A stretch of 64,000 nucleotides of DNA from Haliclona indistincta. Its lineage: Eukaryota > Porifera > Demospongiae > Haplosclerida > Chalinidae. The translations under genes and the position numbers were made by a program. A model generated the notes under the pieces. It made no database searches. It saw only the letters and a program-made list of their open reading frames with translations, and had not been told where the DNA came from. The stretch is taken from assembly GCA_964017065.1 (NCBI GenBank), contig OZ024783.1:4120816-4184815 (forward strand). The letters run 5' to 3'. Position 1 is the first letter of the stretch; the number at the start of each line of letters is the position of its first letter. Below are positions 54,334 through 64,000 of the stretch, in pieces.

Positions 54334-54995
54334 AAATGAAGCACCAAAGGTGCAGATGCCTCGGTGGAATGCAACCATTTCACATACACAGCAACAAACT
54401 GCAGCTGTTATACCTTGCTGTACAGCAATCACAATGCAGTATAATAGTTGTTGAATGCAATTCCTGTATGATGAAATTAAAGCTGAAGAGCGCTACAACA
54501 AGCTGCAATACAGCACTGTTTGCAGAATAAGCTAGTGGGTTGCAACTATGCAATCAGAAGCCTAGCAGAGCTAACCACATGGAATTCAGTTGGGCGTGCC
54601 TATAATCAACACAGCACGTGAGCGCTGGTTGCTAGCTTGCTGGAGCTGGCGCTGCTTAGCGATAGCACGATTGATTTCTCAGCACTCACTGTACTACCTT
54701 GAGTACAGAATTGTCTTACAAGCTGTGAAGAAGACTATAGTGGACAGCTTTCTCTTCAGCGAAGTCCCCTGACAATGCTGAGCGAGTCCAGCAATGCCAT
54801 TCAAGGTAACAAAGCTTTGGAACCAAAAGTCTATCAATTCAATTCCGAGGCAACACCGAGTTGAACATGTATTGCAAGTATCAGCGCTTAGTTTTCCGCC
54901 GACGCGGAGTTCTGCCTGCGGACAGAATGACAGAATGACAAACCGACGAACTACTGTATGCCTCGTGGCTCCGCCCACCGAGGCATAATAATATT
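54334..54995 (+). mobile_element. two-hairpin element H, copy 3
   Basis: Same ends as copy 2 (agcaccaaaggtgcagatgc; tggctccgcccaccgaggca then taataat). It has an extra ~90 bp near the left end ('ttataccttgctgtacagca...'). Confidence 0.65.
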
Positions 54996-55487
54996 TCTAA
55001 ACTTAGAAATGCTATTAAAAGTAACAAGCAATCCTCATGAGAGTGCTATGTAGTATGATGAATATTTACCTGTGATAGAGCGTGTTTGCTAACAGCATGA
55101 ACGAGACATCCTTGATCCAAAGTGTCTTGATGACAGAATATAGTTCTCTTCTACACAGCAATAGTTGCCCGAATCGAACTTATGGTTATGGTCAAACAGT
55201 CACGATCTATGTGGGGCTTTGAGTCCTGATGAAAGCAGGATTAGTGACTGTTCAGAAAAATGTACTAGAACTCACCTGCGCAAGCTGTTATAGTCGTCCA
55301 GTCGGACCAGTCCACCACAGCGCGAGCGAAAGCATGGGCTGAAACACGACTTGGAGCTTAATAATTAACGGAGTTTACCCTCAGCCCACGCAAATAAAAT
55401 GACATTAGAGAATGGAAAAAGAGCTCAATTTCGCAACAGATTGAGAGTGAGTAAATTACAGTACACAATTTATTATTACAACATGTT
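54996..55487. other. intergenic DNA
   Basis: From about 55430 it matches the DNA just downstream of AKR copy A (16210-16268). The rest is not recognised. Confidence 0.4.
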
Positions 55488-55691
55488 CTATGGTTCTATT
55501 GATCTGTCTTCATAGCTTGCCAGTACTCCTTCCACCCCCTCCCAGTGCCTCTGAGAGAGGAGTTGGAAGAACCTCCTCTCAATCTCCTCCTGCACCTCTT
55601 GTTCTTTCTCTGTCAGTGGTCTCATCAGTACTGCATCAACGTTAGTATCCACCATTGCAGTATCCATCATACTGACCAGAGTGGTCACTGC
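55488..55691 (-). pseudogene. orphan last exon of an AKR of the copy A type
   Basis: An intact acceptor (ctgcag) and an open 67-codon frame (AVTTLVSMMDTAMVDTN ... EIERRFFQLLSQRHWEGVEG, TAG). It is closest to 16269-16476 and lacks exons 1-2. Immediately beyond it (from about 55795) a Cep57 fragment begins, so this is a junction of two duplicated pieces. It keeps the frame that copy A has lost. Confidence 0.7.
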
Positions 55692-55794
55692 CTGCAGAAC
55701 AGTACATTTACAAGTGGACTAAAAATTAAATTAAAAAACTAAAAAGTGTAGGAATGATGCTTGCAAAAGTAAAGAAACAAGGATTGAAAAGGTA

Positions 55795-56149
55795 GAACTC
55801 AAAAAAGAGCTGCAGCGTCTCGTGGAAGGCCTGGAGAACAATATTGACCAGATCAATGTCGTGAGACACTTGATGGCGTCCTGCACTGACCACAAAACAA
55901 GGCAAGACAAAGAAGTGCACTCGAGGAGGTCAAAGGCACCCAAACACTGCCGTACATATTTTTCCAGAGAATGGTGAAGTTGAGATTGTGACCGCGGTCA
56001 GACCAAAGTCAAAGGCACGCCCACCTCAGGACGAAGAAGAGGTGCATTCGTCTGATTGTTGATCGAGCTCACAGGAGAGTCTTCAAACGCTGCGCAAGAT
56101 GAAGCAACTTCAGCACACACTACGAAGAGATGACCTGAGCTGGAAATAG
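55795..56149 (+). pseudogene. Cep57 last-exon fragment
   Basis: Homologous to about 26760-27105: LKKELQRLVEGLENNIDQIN, then VRHLMASC, ending RDDLSWK. It is broken by small insertions (extra 'gac' near 55886 and 'tt' near 55958) and by TGA at about 56060 where the other copy has CGA. The upstream exons are absent. Confidence 0.8.
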
Positions 56150-56700
56150 CATGTTATTATTACAGGGTTCTACCCTATAGCAATGTACACTGTACTAAAC
56201 CTGCAACCACTCTGTCATTGAAAATGTTTTTTTATGCAAACCAGCACTAGTGTACAGTATAAAAATGCTTTTGTTCTTACTAGTTAACTGTAGTCATGTG
56301 TGCTAAACACACTCTACGTCGTCATGAAGTTTTTGCACGTACAGTAGAGCCTCACTAATCCAGACACTAATGGAACAAAATTTCACCATGCATGTGGGGT
56401 GTTAGACTGAAAATAATATCAGCCTATTCTCATAATGCATCTGCTATGAAGCATCTGTCTGAATTTCAGAGGTTTGATCAGATTAGCAGTCCACTGTAGT
56501 CTGAACCTCTGAAATACAGACAACATTAAATTTTTTCCAGTACTATGGGTAAAAACGTATTCAAATGTTATCTTTCAGTCTCTGAATGTAGACACTGACA
56601 ACAGTATCTTGAGACTGTACATGTGAATCACCTATAGCTAGCTAGATGTAAAATCATGCACAGAACAAACAGACGAGTAGTTTGTCAGTCATTCCAATAG

Positions 56701-58216
56701 TCATGTTGGTTGTGATAGTCCTTGCTCTCTCATCATTCTCCAGTAGCTGGCAGGCTCCACCCCCTCCCAGTGCCTCTGGGGGAGGGGCTGGAAGAACCTC
56801 CTCTCAATCTCCTCCTGCACCTCTCGTTCCTTCTCTGTGAGAGGAGTGAGAGTGGACGCTATATTCTTGTCCAGCATCTCCTTATCAGTAATGGCGATCA
56901 GTGTGGAAACAACCTAAAGGAATTGAGACATAGAAGTTTCTGGCTTTTACACAGTTTTCTTTCTAAGGAGAAATTTTTATGTGTTAAAGGTTGGTGAGCT
57001 TTATATGGGGTCTGGGTATGCCCCAAGACATTTGTTGCTATTTTAAGTCCTTGGGAGCGATTTTTAGGCTATCAAGGCTGTTTTAAACACCAAAGCAGTA
57101 CAAATTTAACTGACAATGATTCTAGGAAGAAACTGGGGCTAGAGTGAAATCCTCTTTTTGATGGAGCAGCTAAAAATTTTTCATTGCCAGGGCACAAAAT
57201 ATTAACTCATAATTATACTGTTTCATTACATGTATAAAAACTGTAGTAGAGAGCAACCAGGTGTTCTGTAATCTGCACGTGTTCTCACCTCATCATGGTT
57301 GACTGAGTAGTGCACTGCTAGTCTAGTGATATCCACTCCCTGCTCAGTGCAGTACTGGACTGCTCCAGCACACGCCTTCTTCACATCCTCCATCGCTGGA
57401 TTCCACTCACGTGGTCCTTGAGGAGTCAACAAACCGAGTGAGACAGGAGCAGCATTGATGAGCGCTACTCCACGTGACTTGAAGAACTCAAAATGGTTGA
57501 TGAGAGAAGAGTCATTGAGAGAGAGTCTAGCATATGAGAGTACAGAGTCAATCTTCACGTTGCTTCTAGTGATGATCTCTCTCAGTGGTTGCAGTGGGTA
57601 TCCTGTGATACCAATGTATCGACACAATCCTCTCTCCTTCAGTCTCTGGACAGCAGGAAGAGTCTCATTCACTATCATATCAACTGATGATGCAAACTCA
57701 ACATCATGGACCTGCAAGAGATCAACGTGACAGAGCTGTAGACGGGATAAGCTCTCTTCGATGCTCTTTGTCACTCTGTCGGCTGTGAAGTCAAATCTCG
57801 TAGCTACAGCCCACGTGTAGCGACCCACTTTAGTTGAGAGAAAGAACTTGTCGCGAGAGATACCTTTCAGAGCTTGACCAATGAAGAGTTCAGAGAGGCC
57901 CTCACCATAGAACGGTGAGGTGTCTATCAGATTGACTCTTTTCTCTAAAACAGCATACCTAGAAAATGCAACCATGAAATACAGAACTGCCAAAGCACAT
58001 ATGTAAAAGCATATTCTCAGTTCAAACTGTGTGTGCCAGTTTAGAAAATGGCTGAATTAAATATGGCACACGCAGTTTATTTCTGGTTTACCTGAGGCCT
58101 GCTCTCGCTGCCTCTTCGTCAAACTCTCCGTATATTCTCCCGTATCCAGAGCCTCCCAGTCCAATCACAGACAACAGTACTCTTCCACCCGAACCGAACG
58201 AGCGATAGCGCATCAT
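56701..58216 (-). CDS. L-galactose-dehydrogenase-like aldo-keto reductase, copy C, intact
   Basis: Exons 58092-58216 (ATG at 58216), 57289-57958 and 56701-56913 (TGA) join in phase to 335 residues, the usual AKR length. The N-terminus MRYRSFGSGGRVLLSVIGLG starts the TIM barrel. The catalytic tetrad context is Asp and Tyr in NLIDTSPFYGEG, Lys in STKVGRYT and His in LLQVHDVEF. ITGYPLQPLREII and the C-terminal STLIAITDKEMLDKNI occupy the cofactor-binding end. It should be a soluble NAD(P)-dependent oxidoreductase of the L-galactose dehydrogenase type. The animal substrate is uncertain, since ascorbate synthesis through L-galactose is a plant route. Of three copies here it is the only one without a disruption. 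Splice sites are GTAAAC/tttctag and GTGAGA/cctttag. Confidence 0.9.
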
Positions 58217-58316
58217 GTCTCTATAAAGCACCTCAAAAGAAGGCGTGGCTCGTTATTACAAAAAGGCGCGAAATTTTAAATTAGGTCTGTACACGTACGT
58301 CACAATGTTCTTACAG

Positions 58317-58589
58317 TAGTTTTTTTACCATGGAAACCATGGTGTAATTTTTTGGGAGTTTTGCACAATTTTTTATGATATAAAAACGAAATGAACCTGT
58401 GAAATTAAAACCTGTGAATGATTGATAAGTGAAGAGTGCTGAAAAAACATTGAGGAAAAGAAAAAATTTAAATAATAAAATTAGACATAGTAAGTGGAAA
58501 CATAGTTTAGAATTATTGAACATCCAAGAGAATGTGATGATCATGCACACACAGATCATTGATAAGGAATTCCATGATTTGCTTTAACT
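58317..58589. other. AT-rich DNA upstream of AKR copy C, duplicated
   Basis: Matches about 29281-29539, with 'accatggaaaccatggt' as a short palindrome in both. No gene. Confidence 0.5.
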
Positions 58590-59255
58590 GATTGCATGAG
58601 AGTCGGCGATAAAGAATATAACAAGTAGATCTTCTCACTGGAGACACGATCTGATAAAGAATGAGGAAAGAGTTTAAGAGTTTAAGAGAGAGATTAGGGA
58701 GTTGAAGGTGGCTGGAACCAGTCTTGATCAGTTATGAAGAAGAGAATCGAAAAGGAGTCTTTATAGCTCAGAGTGCTCAAGTAGACAAAGAGAGAACACA
58801 TTGATTGAGACTGGTTGAAGATGAGCTAGTGATCAAGGGGTTAACTGTGTTAGCCGAGGACAGTGATAAAGAATTAATATCATGATCCAGTATGAGGAGA
58901 TTGGATCGAAAAGAACAGAGTGAGATTGATGGAGACCATCAACTGCAAATAGAGTCGAGAATTATGAAGAATTAAACAATGATCACACTTGGATCAAATA
59001 AGACGTAAGGAAAGACTGAGAGATGGAGTGGATCCAGTTTAAAGAGCTTGGATCAAACAGGAGACAGGATTGATGGTGCACGACCTTGCTAGCCATCAAT
59101 TGTTATATAAATATTAAATCATTTTTGATCCCATATTAGACAGGAGGATCAAAGAAAGAGAGAGAGTGAAAGGAGTGAGTGTCAGATTAGGTTGTGAGGG
59201 CATCATGAGGCAGGAGCTCTAGTAAAATAATCATAAGGACATTGCATTCTGGAGC
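58590..59255. repeat. 550-bp repeat, copy R4
   Basis: Related to R1-R3. Includes 'ggatcaaacaggagacagga' and, as in R2/R3, a short 'ttgatggt ... agccatcaa' pair. Confidence 0.7.
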
Positions 59256-59539
59256 AAGGATAGTTCAGGATAGAATGAGGAATTTAGAAATAATGACAGC
59301 AATAATGATGGTAATGAAGAAAATCATCCAATAAAATTTCCAACTGTAGAAAGAAATAGAGATGCATGATATTAAGATATGTACACTGCACAGAAATTTA
59401 AACCCTTAATGAATTTGTTAATTATGCCAAACAATTTTCACTTGAAAAGTTATGCCAGTATGAGCAAGTACCTTCAATTTTAACGAGTAATACAAACCCA
59501 TATCAGGAGCTTATTCCTGGTATGGGTTGTATGATTCCA

Positions 59540-59700
59540 AGGAGCATACAACTTCGAATAGCATAGCGGTAATAGCACAAAATTAATATATCTGCTGCTT
59601 GGCAGATCGAAAAAATTCCTTATTAGGCAGTTTTTATAATTATGAGCTGTACGACCGGCCATGAGTGCACGAATGCTGTATTAGGGCATGGATATTTTTA
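59540..59700. repeat. dispersed repeat, copy 2 (partner at 51208)
   Basis: Shares 'catacaacttcgaatagcat' and 'aggcagtttttata' with 51208-51362, same orientation. Confidence 0.55.
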
Positions 59701-59739
59701 GCATGGAAGAATAACCGATTATGATAGAGTCAGTGTCAG

Positions 59740-60560
59740 GAATTTATTAAAAAATGCGTGCTCCAGAGACAAGGACATCGTTTGCATTTGCCGGGAGTCT
59801 AATGGCATGTCCCATGGAAGATCTTGATCTTAGAGATCTGATGGCTGATCATAGTAGGAAAAATGTATTCAGCATCTTAGCCAGAATGATGTAGTTGAGT
59901 AAGATTGATCCCATTTTTGCGAGCATAGAGCCCAACCGCTTGTAAAAATCTAGGGCTGATTGATGGTGCAAGAGGGCTGAATACTCTCATGTTGAAGAAG
60001 GCTCATTGGGAAGAACTACCCCAAAATCCACCAGCAGCAATATCGAGACAGGCACCGTGATTAGCGATTGCTGAGGCAAGGTGGAATGTTTCATTAGAGA
60101 GAGGTCGTAGGTCAGGCTTGATGGAGACGTTATGACAGACCTCAGCAAGAAGTGATATCTCTGATCTCATTATGTCTGATGGAGAGAAAGTTGACTTATG
60201 CACATGAAAAAGCATATTTGCTGGGGATTTTGCTTCTACAGGCACAGTGTGATAGAAATTTTGGTGAGGGACTAGCCGTATCGAAGAGCATCGCGAAGGC
60301 ACTTTTATGTAGGCTCACAACGTCACTGCCTAACCGAATGAATGAGCAATACGATAATGATGAGAGAGCTAGGGAGTGATGAGTGGTGGGTGAGAAAGAA
60401 CAATGCTCAAGTGAGACTGTTTGAAGCAAAGTGAAGCAGCAAGAGGTCACATGCTGAACACTACAGTGTAATTGAGAAGAGGCCATGTGCATCACAAGTA
60501 TAGCTCTATGACCTTTCCTCGGCAAGGCAAGCATTTTCAAGATCCTTCTCTGTAACATAG
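59740..60560 (-). pseudogene. decayed retroelement-like C-terminal region
   Basis: Minus-strand pieces in changing frames read VVSLHKSAFAML, CACRSKIPSKYAFSC, IRHNEIRDIT, LLAEVCHNVSIKPDLRPLSN, LDIAAGGFWG, FYKRLGSMLAK and IRSLRSRSS. This order (C-x-C, then RHNEIRD, EVC, ARLDI/GFWG, FYKRL, LRGSRS) is one I recall from reverse-transcriptase-associated polyproteins common in marine invertebrate genomes. The assignment rests on memory and not on a search. Multiple frameshifts and stops make it dead. Confidence 0.45.
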
Positions 60561-60957
60561 ATGAAGATATACGTGTGGCTATACTGGCTAGAAAGCTTCT
60601 CCCACTTTACGTAATATTTAATACTGCAATCTGACTCTGTCAAGATACCAGGAAGTTTACATGGCTCAAATGCAGGCAATTAATCAAACTCTCTCCCCTT
60701 GCTTGCATTTGGTGGAGTCTGGCGTACCGGTCAACTTACCCTCTGTTTCCATCAGAAATTGGGTCAAAATGAAAATATTGTTAAAGTTACTATTAATTTT
60801 TTAGGAATTTTTGTCATTAAAGGGTTAAGGGTTAAGATAGTTGATAGTTGTAAACAAAACATGCACAGCATGCATAACTCACTTTGTTATTGTTTGATGA
60901 CTTGTCTCCTATGAGATGAAAATTATTATCAATCAAGAATTTTCAAAAAAGCTAGAG
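60561..60957. other. no gene recognised
   Basis: AT-rich. It may contain the 3' untranslated part of the following ROCO gene, or a further exon if the GTAAGT near 60990 is used as a donor. Confidence 0.4.
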
Positions 60958-63900
60958 CTAATAATTACTTAGCTTCATCAAACATGCACTTACTAAATTT
61001 TTTTCTTTTTTGTTGAGTTGCTGTAATGCATTTAGAAGAAACAGCTTGTTTCGCTTTTTCTCTGGACCCTTCAGCCACTTGTCCAGCATGTCTATCCTAC
61101 ACCTCTCCACTTGTCCTCTCTGATTCTCTTCAATAGTTTTCAATTCAGAGTACCTCAAACCAAGTTGAATTCCAAGTGGGAACCATTGATACACTGTACT
61201 CAGTGCTGTCACTAACACTGATAGATGAGAGTCATCTATAGCGAGAGAGTATAGCGAGAGTAAGTCAGCGAATGCACTTACCTAATGTGCCATCAGGAAC
61301 TTCAGATAAGTCCGCAACAAATGATGGTTGTTCCTCAGTAAGAGAATGACTAGATACTGATTGCTGAGTATGAAGTGGTTGATATGGTCTATTAGACTGA
61401 TCTGGTATTGCTACAACAAAATAAATAATTATGTTAACTTGCAAATGAGCATCTACAGTGCTACCTTCTTCTACAACAGGCGATGATTGCTTGACAACAT
61501 TATCAGGATTGACAACATCTTTAGGATCAAGCTTTGCCACAAACTGTAGACGAACAATAAAGATTAATTTCTTCCCTTGTATTGAACATAAATGAGATGA
61601 ACTTCTCACCAGTGGATTTCTTCCTGCAAATATGCTCATACTGTCTAAATGCTTCCTCAAGCTCAAGTGGCTCTGTGACTCCAGCTGAGGCTGCTGACAG
61701 CACTCCCTCACCTCATTGAGGAGGGCATAGGAGACTGGGTGATCAGTCTTGCTGCTATCCATTAGGTCACACACAGAGGAGGGGCTCAAGAGATGATATG
61801 GCTCAAAGTACAGGGCTTTCTTAGTTAAAAGTACATTGCTGCCATCCTGCTTGTAACAAAGAATACATGGCTTACATTTAAGTACGGACCTGGTCAAATT
61901 CTTTATGGAAAATAGTTCTGATTCAGGAAGAAATTGTAGTGAACGCTGTTGAAGTAGATAAGGTGAGATGAGACACTCTAATGTGTCCAGGTCTGGAGCC
62001 AGTTCCTTCTGAAGATCTAGAACCAATCTGATCACAGCACTGCGATGCTTGCTGTACTCCACTGGTCTTATGATGTCCTTTTTGTGGTACATGGTCACTA
62101 CCACCCAACGATTTTGCTGGATAACCTCCACTACTGTCGTGATACCATCTTCATTGTTCCATGAAATGCCATTTTTCCACACAGTACACTTCTGCTCAAG
62201 TCCACAAAGATTATGGCCTTCAGAGTAGTTTTCACTAGGTAAAGGAAATGTGTATGCCAGACGAAGTAGAAGGACATGAAGAAATCGACTAGTCAGGAAT
62301 TGATACTCATAGTCCATGCAACCCAGACACCATCCAAAACAATTTTGCTGAAAAAGTAATTTGCTGGTATAGGCTTGTGGCTGCTCTGCTGATAGGAAAC
62401 ATGGAAAAAAGAGAAGATTGTTAGTTGCATCAGAATCATCGATTGGTTTAAGATTAGTTTTGATATCTGACAAGTTCACAGGACAGCAGAATTCCAGCTT
62501 GACCATCAGTTGGACTAACATATCTGGATCATACTGGGGAAACAGCTCTGATAGAGATGACATACGAATTATACCAGTGCTGCTGGCAATTGATCGATAT
62601 CCTCTGAAATACTTAGGTTTAAACAGCACACCATTAATATCCTTCAATATTACTTCTCTTTTTACTACCACCCAGCTCTTTGCTAGACAATCATTGTTTT
62701 TAAGGTAGATAATTAAACCTTTGTCACCCAAGTACTCTAAGAGGTCAGTAAGAAGAGACTTGTCTGGAGGTATAACAGATTGTTCTTTAGTAGAAAAATG
62801 TAAAATAAGCTCATCAAATTGACAAGCTATTTTGTCTAGCTTTGTTTGAAGAAATGAATAAAGCATGTGGCAGTACAAACTCACAGGAGGTGAATAAGCA
62901 GATATAGTAGTTTGGCATTGAGAAAGAAGAGGAAGGAATCTCTCAGTATTGCTGTCACTGAGTTTGCGGCAATCCATTCCAACAAAACCTTCATAATTAA
63001 AATGTTTCACTCTTCTGTCTATCAAGTCTTGCACAAGAGTACTCTTTATTAGCAATTCATTCTCATTAAGAAGATCAATATGACTACCAACCATTACTAT
63101 ACAAGACTGATTGCTAACTTTTGATGTAATATTCTCTATGAATGTAAGCCAGTAATGGACAGCTCGTGCTATCTCCTCCTCACTCTTGCTAAGGTCAACC
63201 AGGTTGATAAAGATGGCTGGTGTGCTCTGCATCACAGTCTCCATAATAACACTTTGACTGAAGTAATACTCTGATTGACCTGCTAAGTCATACAGCACTA
63301 TGTTTCCGATCTTCTCACTCCTAATAACATATGAATCTATACCAGCAGTGAGAGCCTCAACTTCAAATTCATTTTCGTTTTGCACTAATGGAGAACCCAC
63401 AATTGTGTGGTTGACAATAGATTTTTTCCCCTCTCCTGTTTCCTTGTCTTGTTTCACAATTATTTTCATACTAGGTGCTTGTTTAATGATAACTTTAGCA
63501 AGAGAGCTCTTACCTGCTCCACTATTTCCTGTAAGAACAGCTTTAGTGAATGAGTGGATGGGATAGTCTGCTCTAGATTTAAGAAGTGGTTGAAATACTT
63601 TCAATAGCTCATAGCTTTTATTAGTCAACTCAGCATAGTCAACTGGAGTACGACCGTAATCATCCTCACTTGATACATTCACTCGTCCATCTTGTAAAAG
63701 ATACTTTACTGCAAGTGTATTACCAAAACGACAAGCTTCATGCAATGGTGACATGTTAAATTTGTTAACAACAGCAGGATCACACCCTAGTTCTATAATC
63801 AGATATTGGATAATTTCTATGTGACCACATATGCAAGCACAATGCATTGGCGTCAAATCAAATCGTCCTCTACTTTTTAGATCACAGGGTTGTTCAGTGA

Positions 63901-64000
63901 AAAGGTACTTGACTACGCTTAATTGCCCATTAAGACAAGCAATATGAATCGGCATGTCACCAGCATCGTTTGGTATTGCTGAGTCACAACCTTGCTCTGT
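60958..64000 (-). CDS. second ANK-ROC-COR-Death protein, 5' part outside the window
   Basis: Exons 61611-64000 (continuing past the window edge), 61465-61543, 61282-61410 and 60958-61235. Exon phases, the 129-nt third exon and all splice sites match the gene at 35492. Visible parts are three to four ankyrin repeats (MPIHIACLNGQLSVVKYLFT), ROC with GNSGAGKS and LYDLAGQSEY, COR (CLAKSWVVVKREVILKDING) and a Death domain (LSTVYQWFPLGIQLGLRYSE ... MLDKWLKG). After the P-loop it has an insertion of about 25 residues relative to the other gene (KQDKETGEGKK). All three introns are short (about 46-67 nt) and happen to stay open, so a naive reading would run through them. It ends KLSNY-stop at 60958. 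Confidence 0.87.

Larger units (their letters stand above)
55800..59255. repeat. segmental duplicate of 26770-30085
   Basis: Order and orientation are preserved: Cep57 3' end, spacer with pogo-type end, AKR, downstream AT-rich DNA, 550-bp repeat. Differences are scattered substitutions and small indels. Confidence 0.8.

Noticed and set aside
57230..57290. A missing cofactor-binding exon in the AKR genes
   Set aside because: I first suspected a lost exon after NHDEV, but exon 2 ends in phase 0 and exon 3 begins STLIAITDKEML, which aligns with the expected region. The 335-residue total is normal.

Overview
This looks like nuclear DNA of an early-branching metazoan, most likely a demosponge (inference, moderate confidence). 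Genes are split by short GT-AG introns, many of 50-120 bp. There is a Cep57-type centrosomal gene, an ANK-ROC-COR-Death gene family, and a mix of Helitron, piggyBac, hAT-type, tyrosine-recombinase and many short inverted-repeat elements. I saw no rRNA, tRNA, CRISPR array or prokaryotic operon.

Layout. 0-4 kb holds three small lineage-specific-looking genes: two on the minus strand (451-845, 2260-2948) and one divergent plus-strand Pro/Arg-Gly gene (3194-4002), plus a decayed exon-like stretch. 5.7-13 kb is dominated by an uninterrupted 2375-codon Helitron protein (Rep, Pif1 helicase, OTU protease) on the minus strand. 14-15.4 kb has two small multi-exon candidates found by joining exons whose phases agree. 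16.3-18.2 kb has an aldo-keto reductase (AKR) copy with a broken last exon. 19-27.1 kb is a ten-exon Cep57-like gene with one in-frame TAG and large microsatellite introns; one intron holds a stray coronin exon. 27.6-29.2 kb is a second AKR copy killed by two nonsense changes. 29.5-35.3 kb is repeats, an orphan Death-domain exon and minisatellites. 35.5-41 kb is a complete ANK-ROC-COR-Death gene. 41.4-50.5 kb is a nest of elements: a foldback element carrying a full-length piggyBac, and a hAT-type element that carries a frameshifted tyrosine recombinase. 50.5-55.4 kb is mostly short elements. 55.5-59.3 kb is a diverged duplicate of 26.8-30.1 kb and includes the only intact AKR. 59.7-60.6 kb is a retroelement remnant. 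61-64 kb is a second ANK-ROC-COR-Death gene that runs off the right edge.

How it fits together. The order Death-domain exon / 550-bp repeat / AKR / Cep57 3' end occurs twice. The ROCO, AKR and Cep57 pieces therefore spread as blocks and then decayed at different rates, leaving one good AKR and at least one good ROCO gene. The ROCO genes combine sensor-like ankyrin repeats, a GTPase switch and a Death domain. This is DAPK1-like architecture without the kinase, and a role in innate or cell-death signalling is plausible but not shown. All gene models are hand-joined from splice signals and reading-frame continuity; no transcript or database was consulted.
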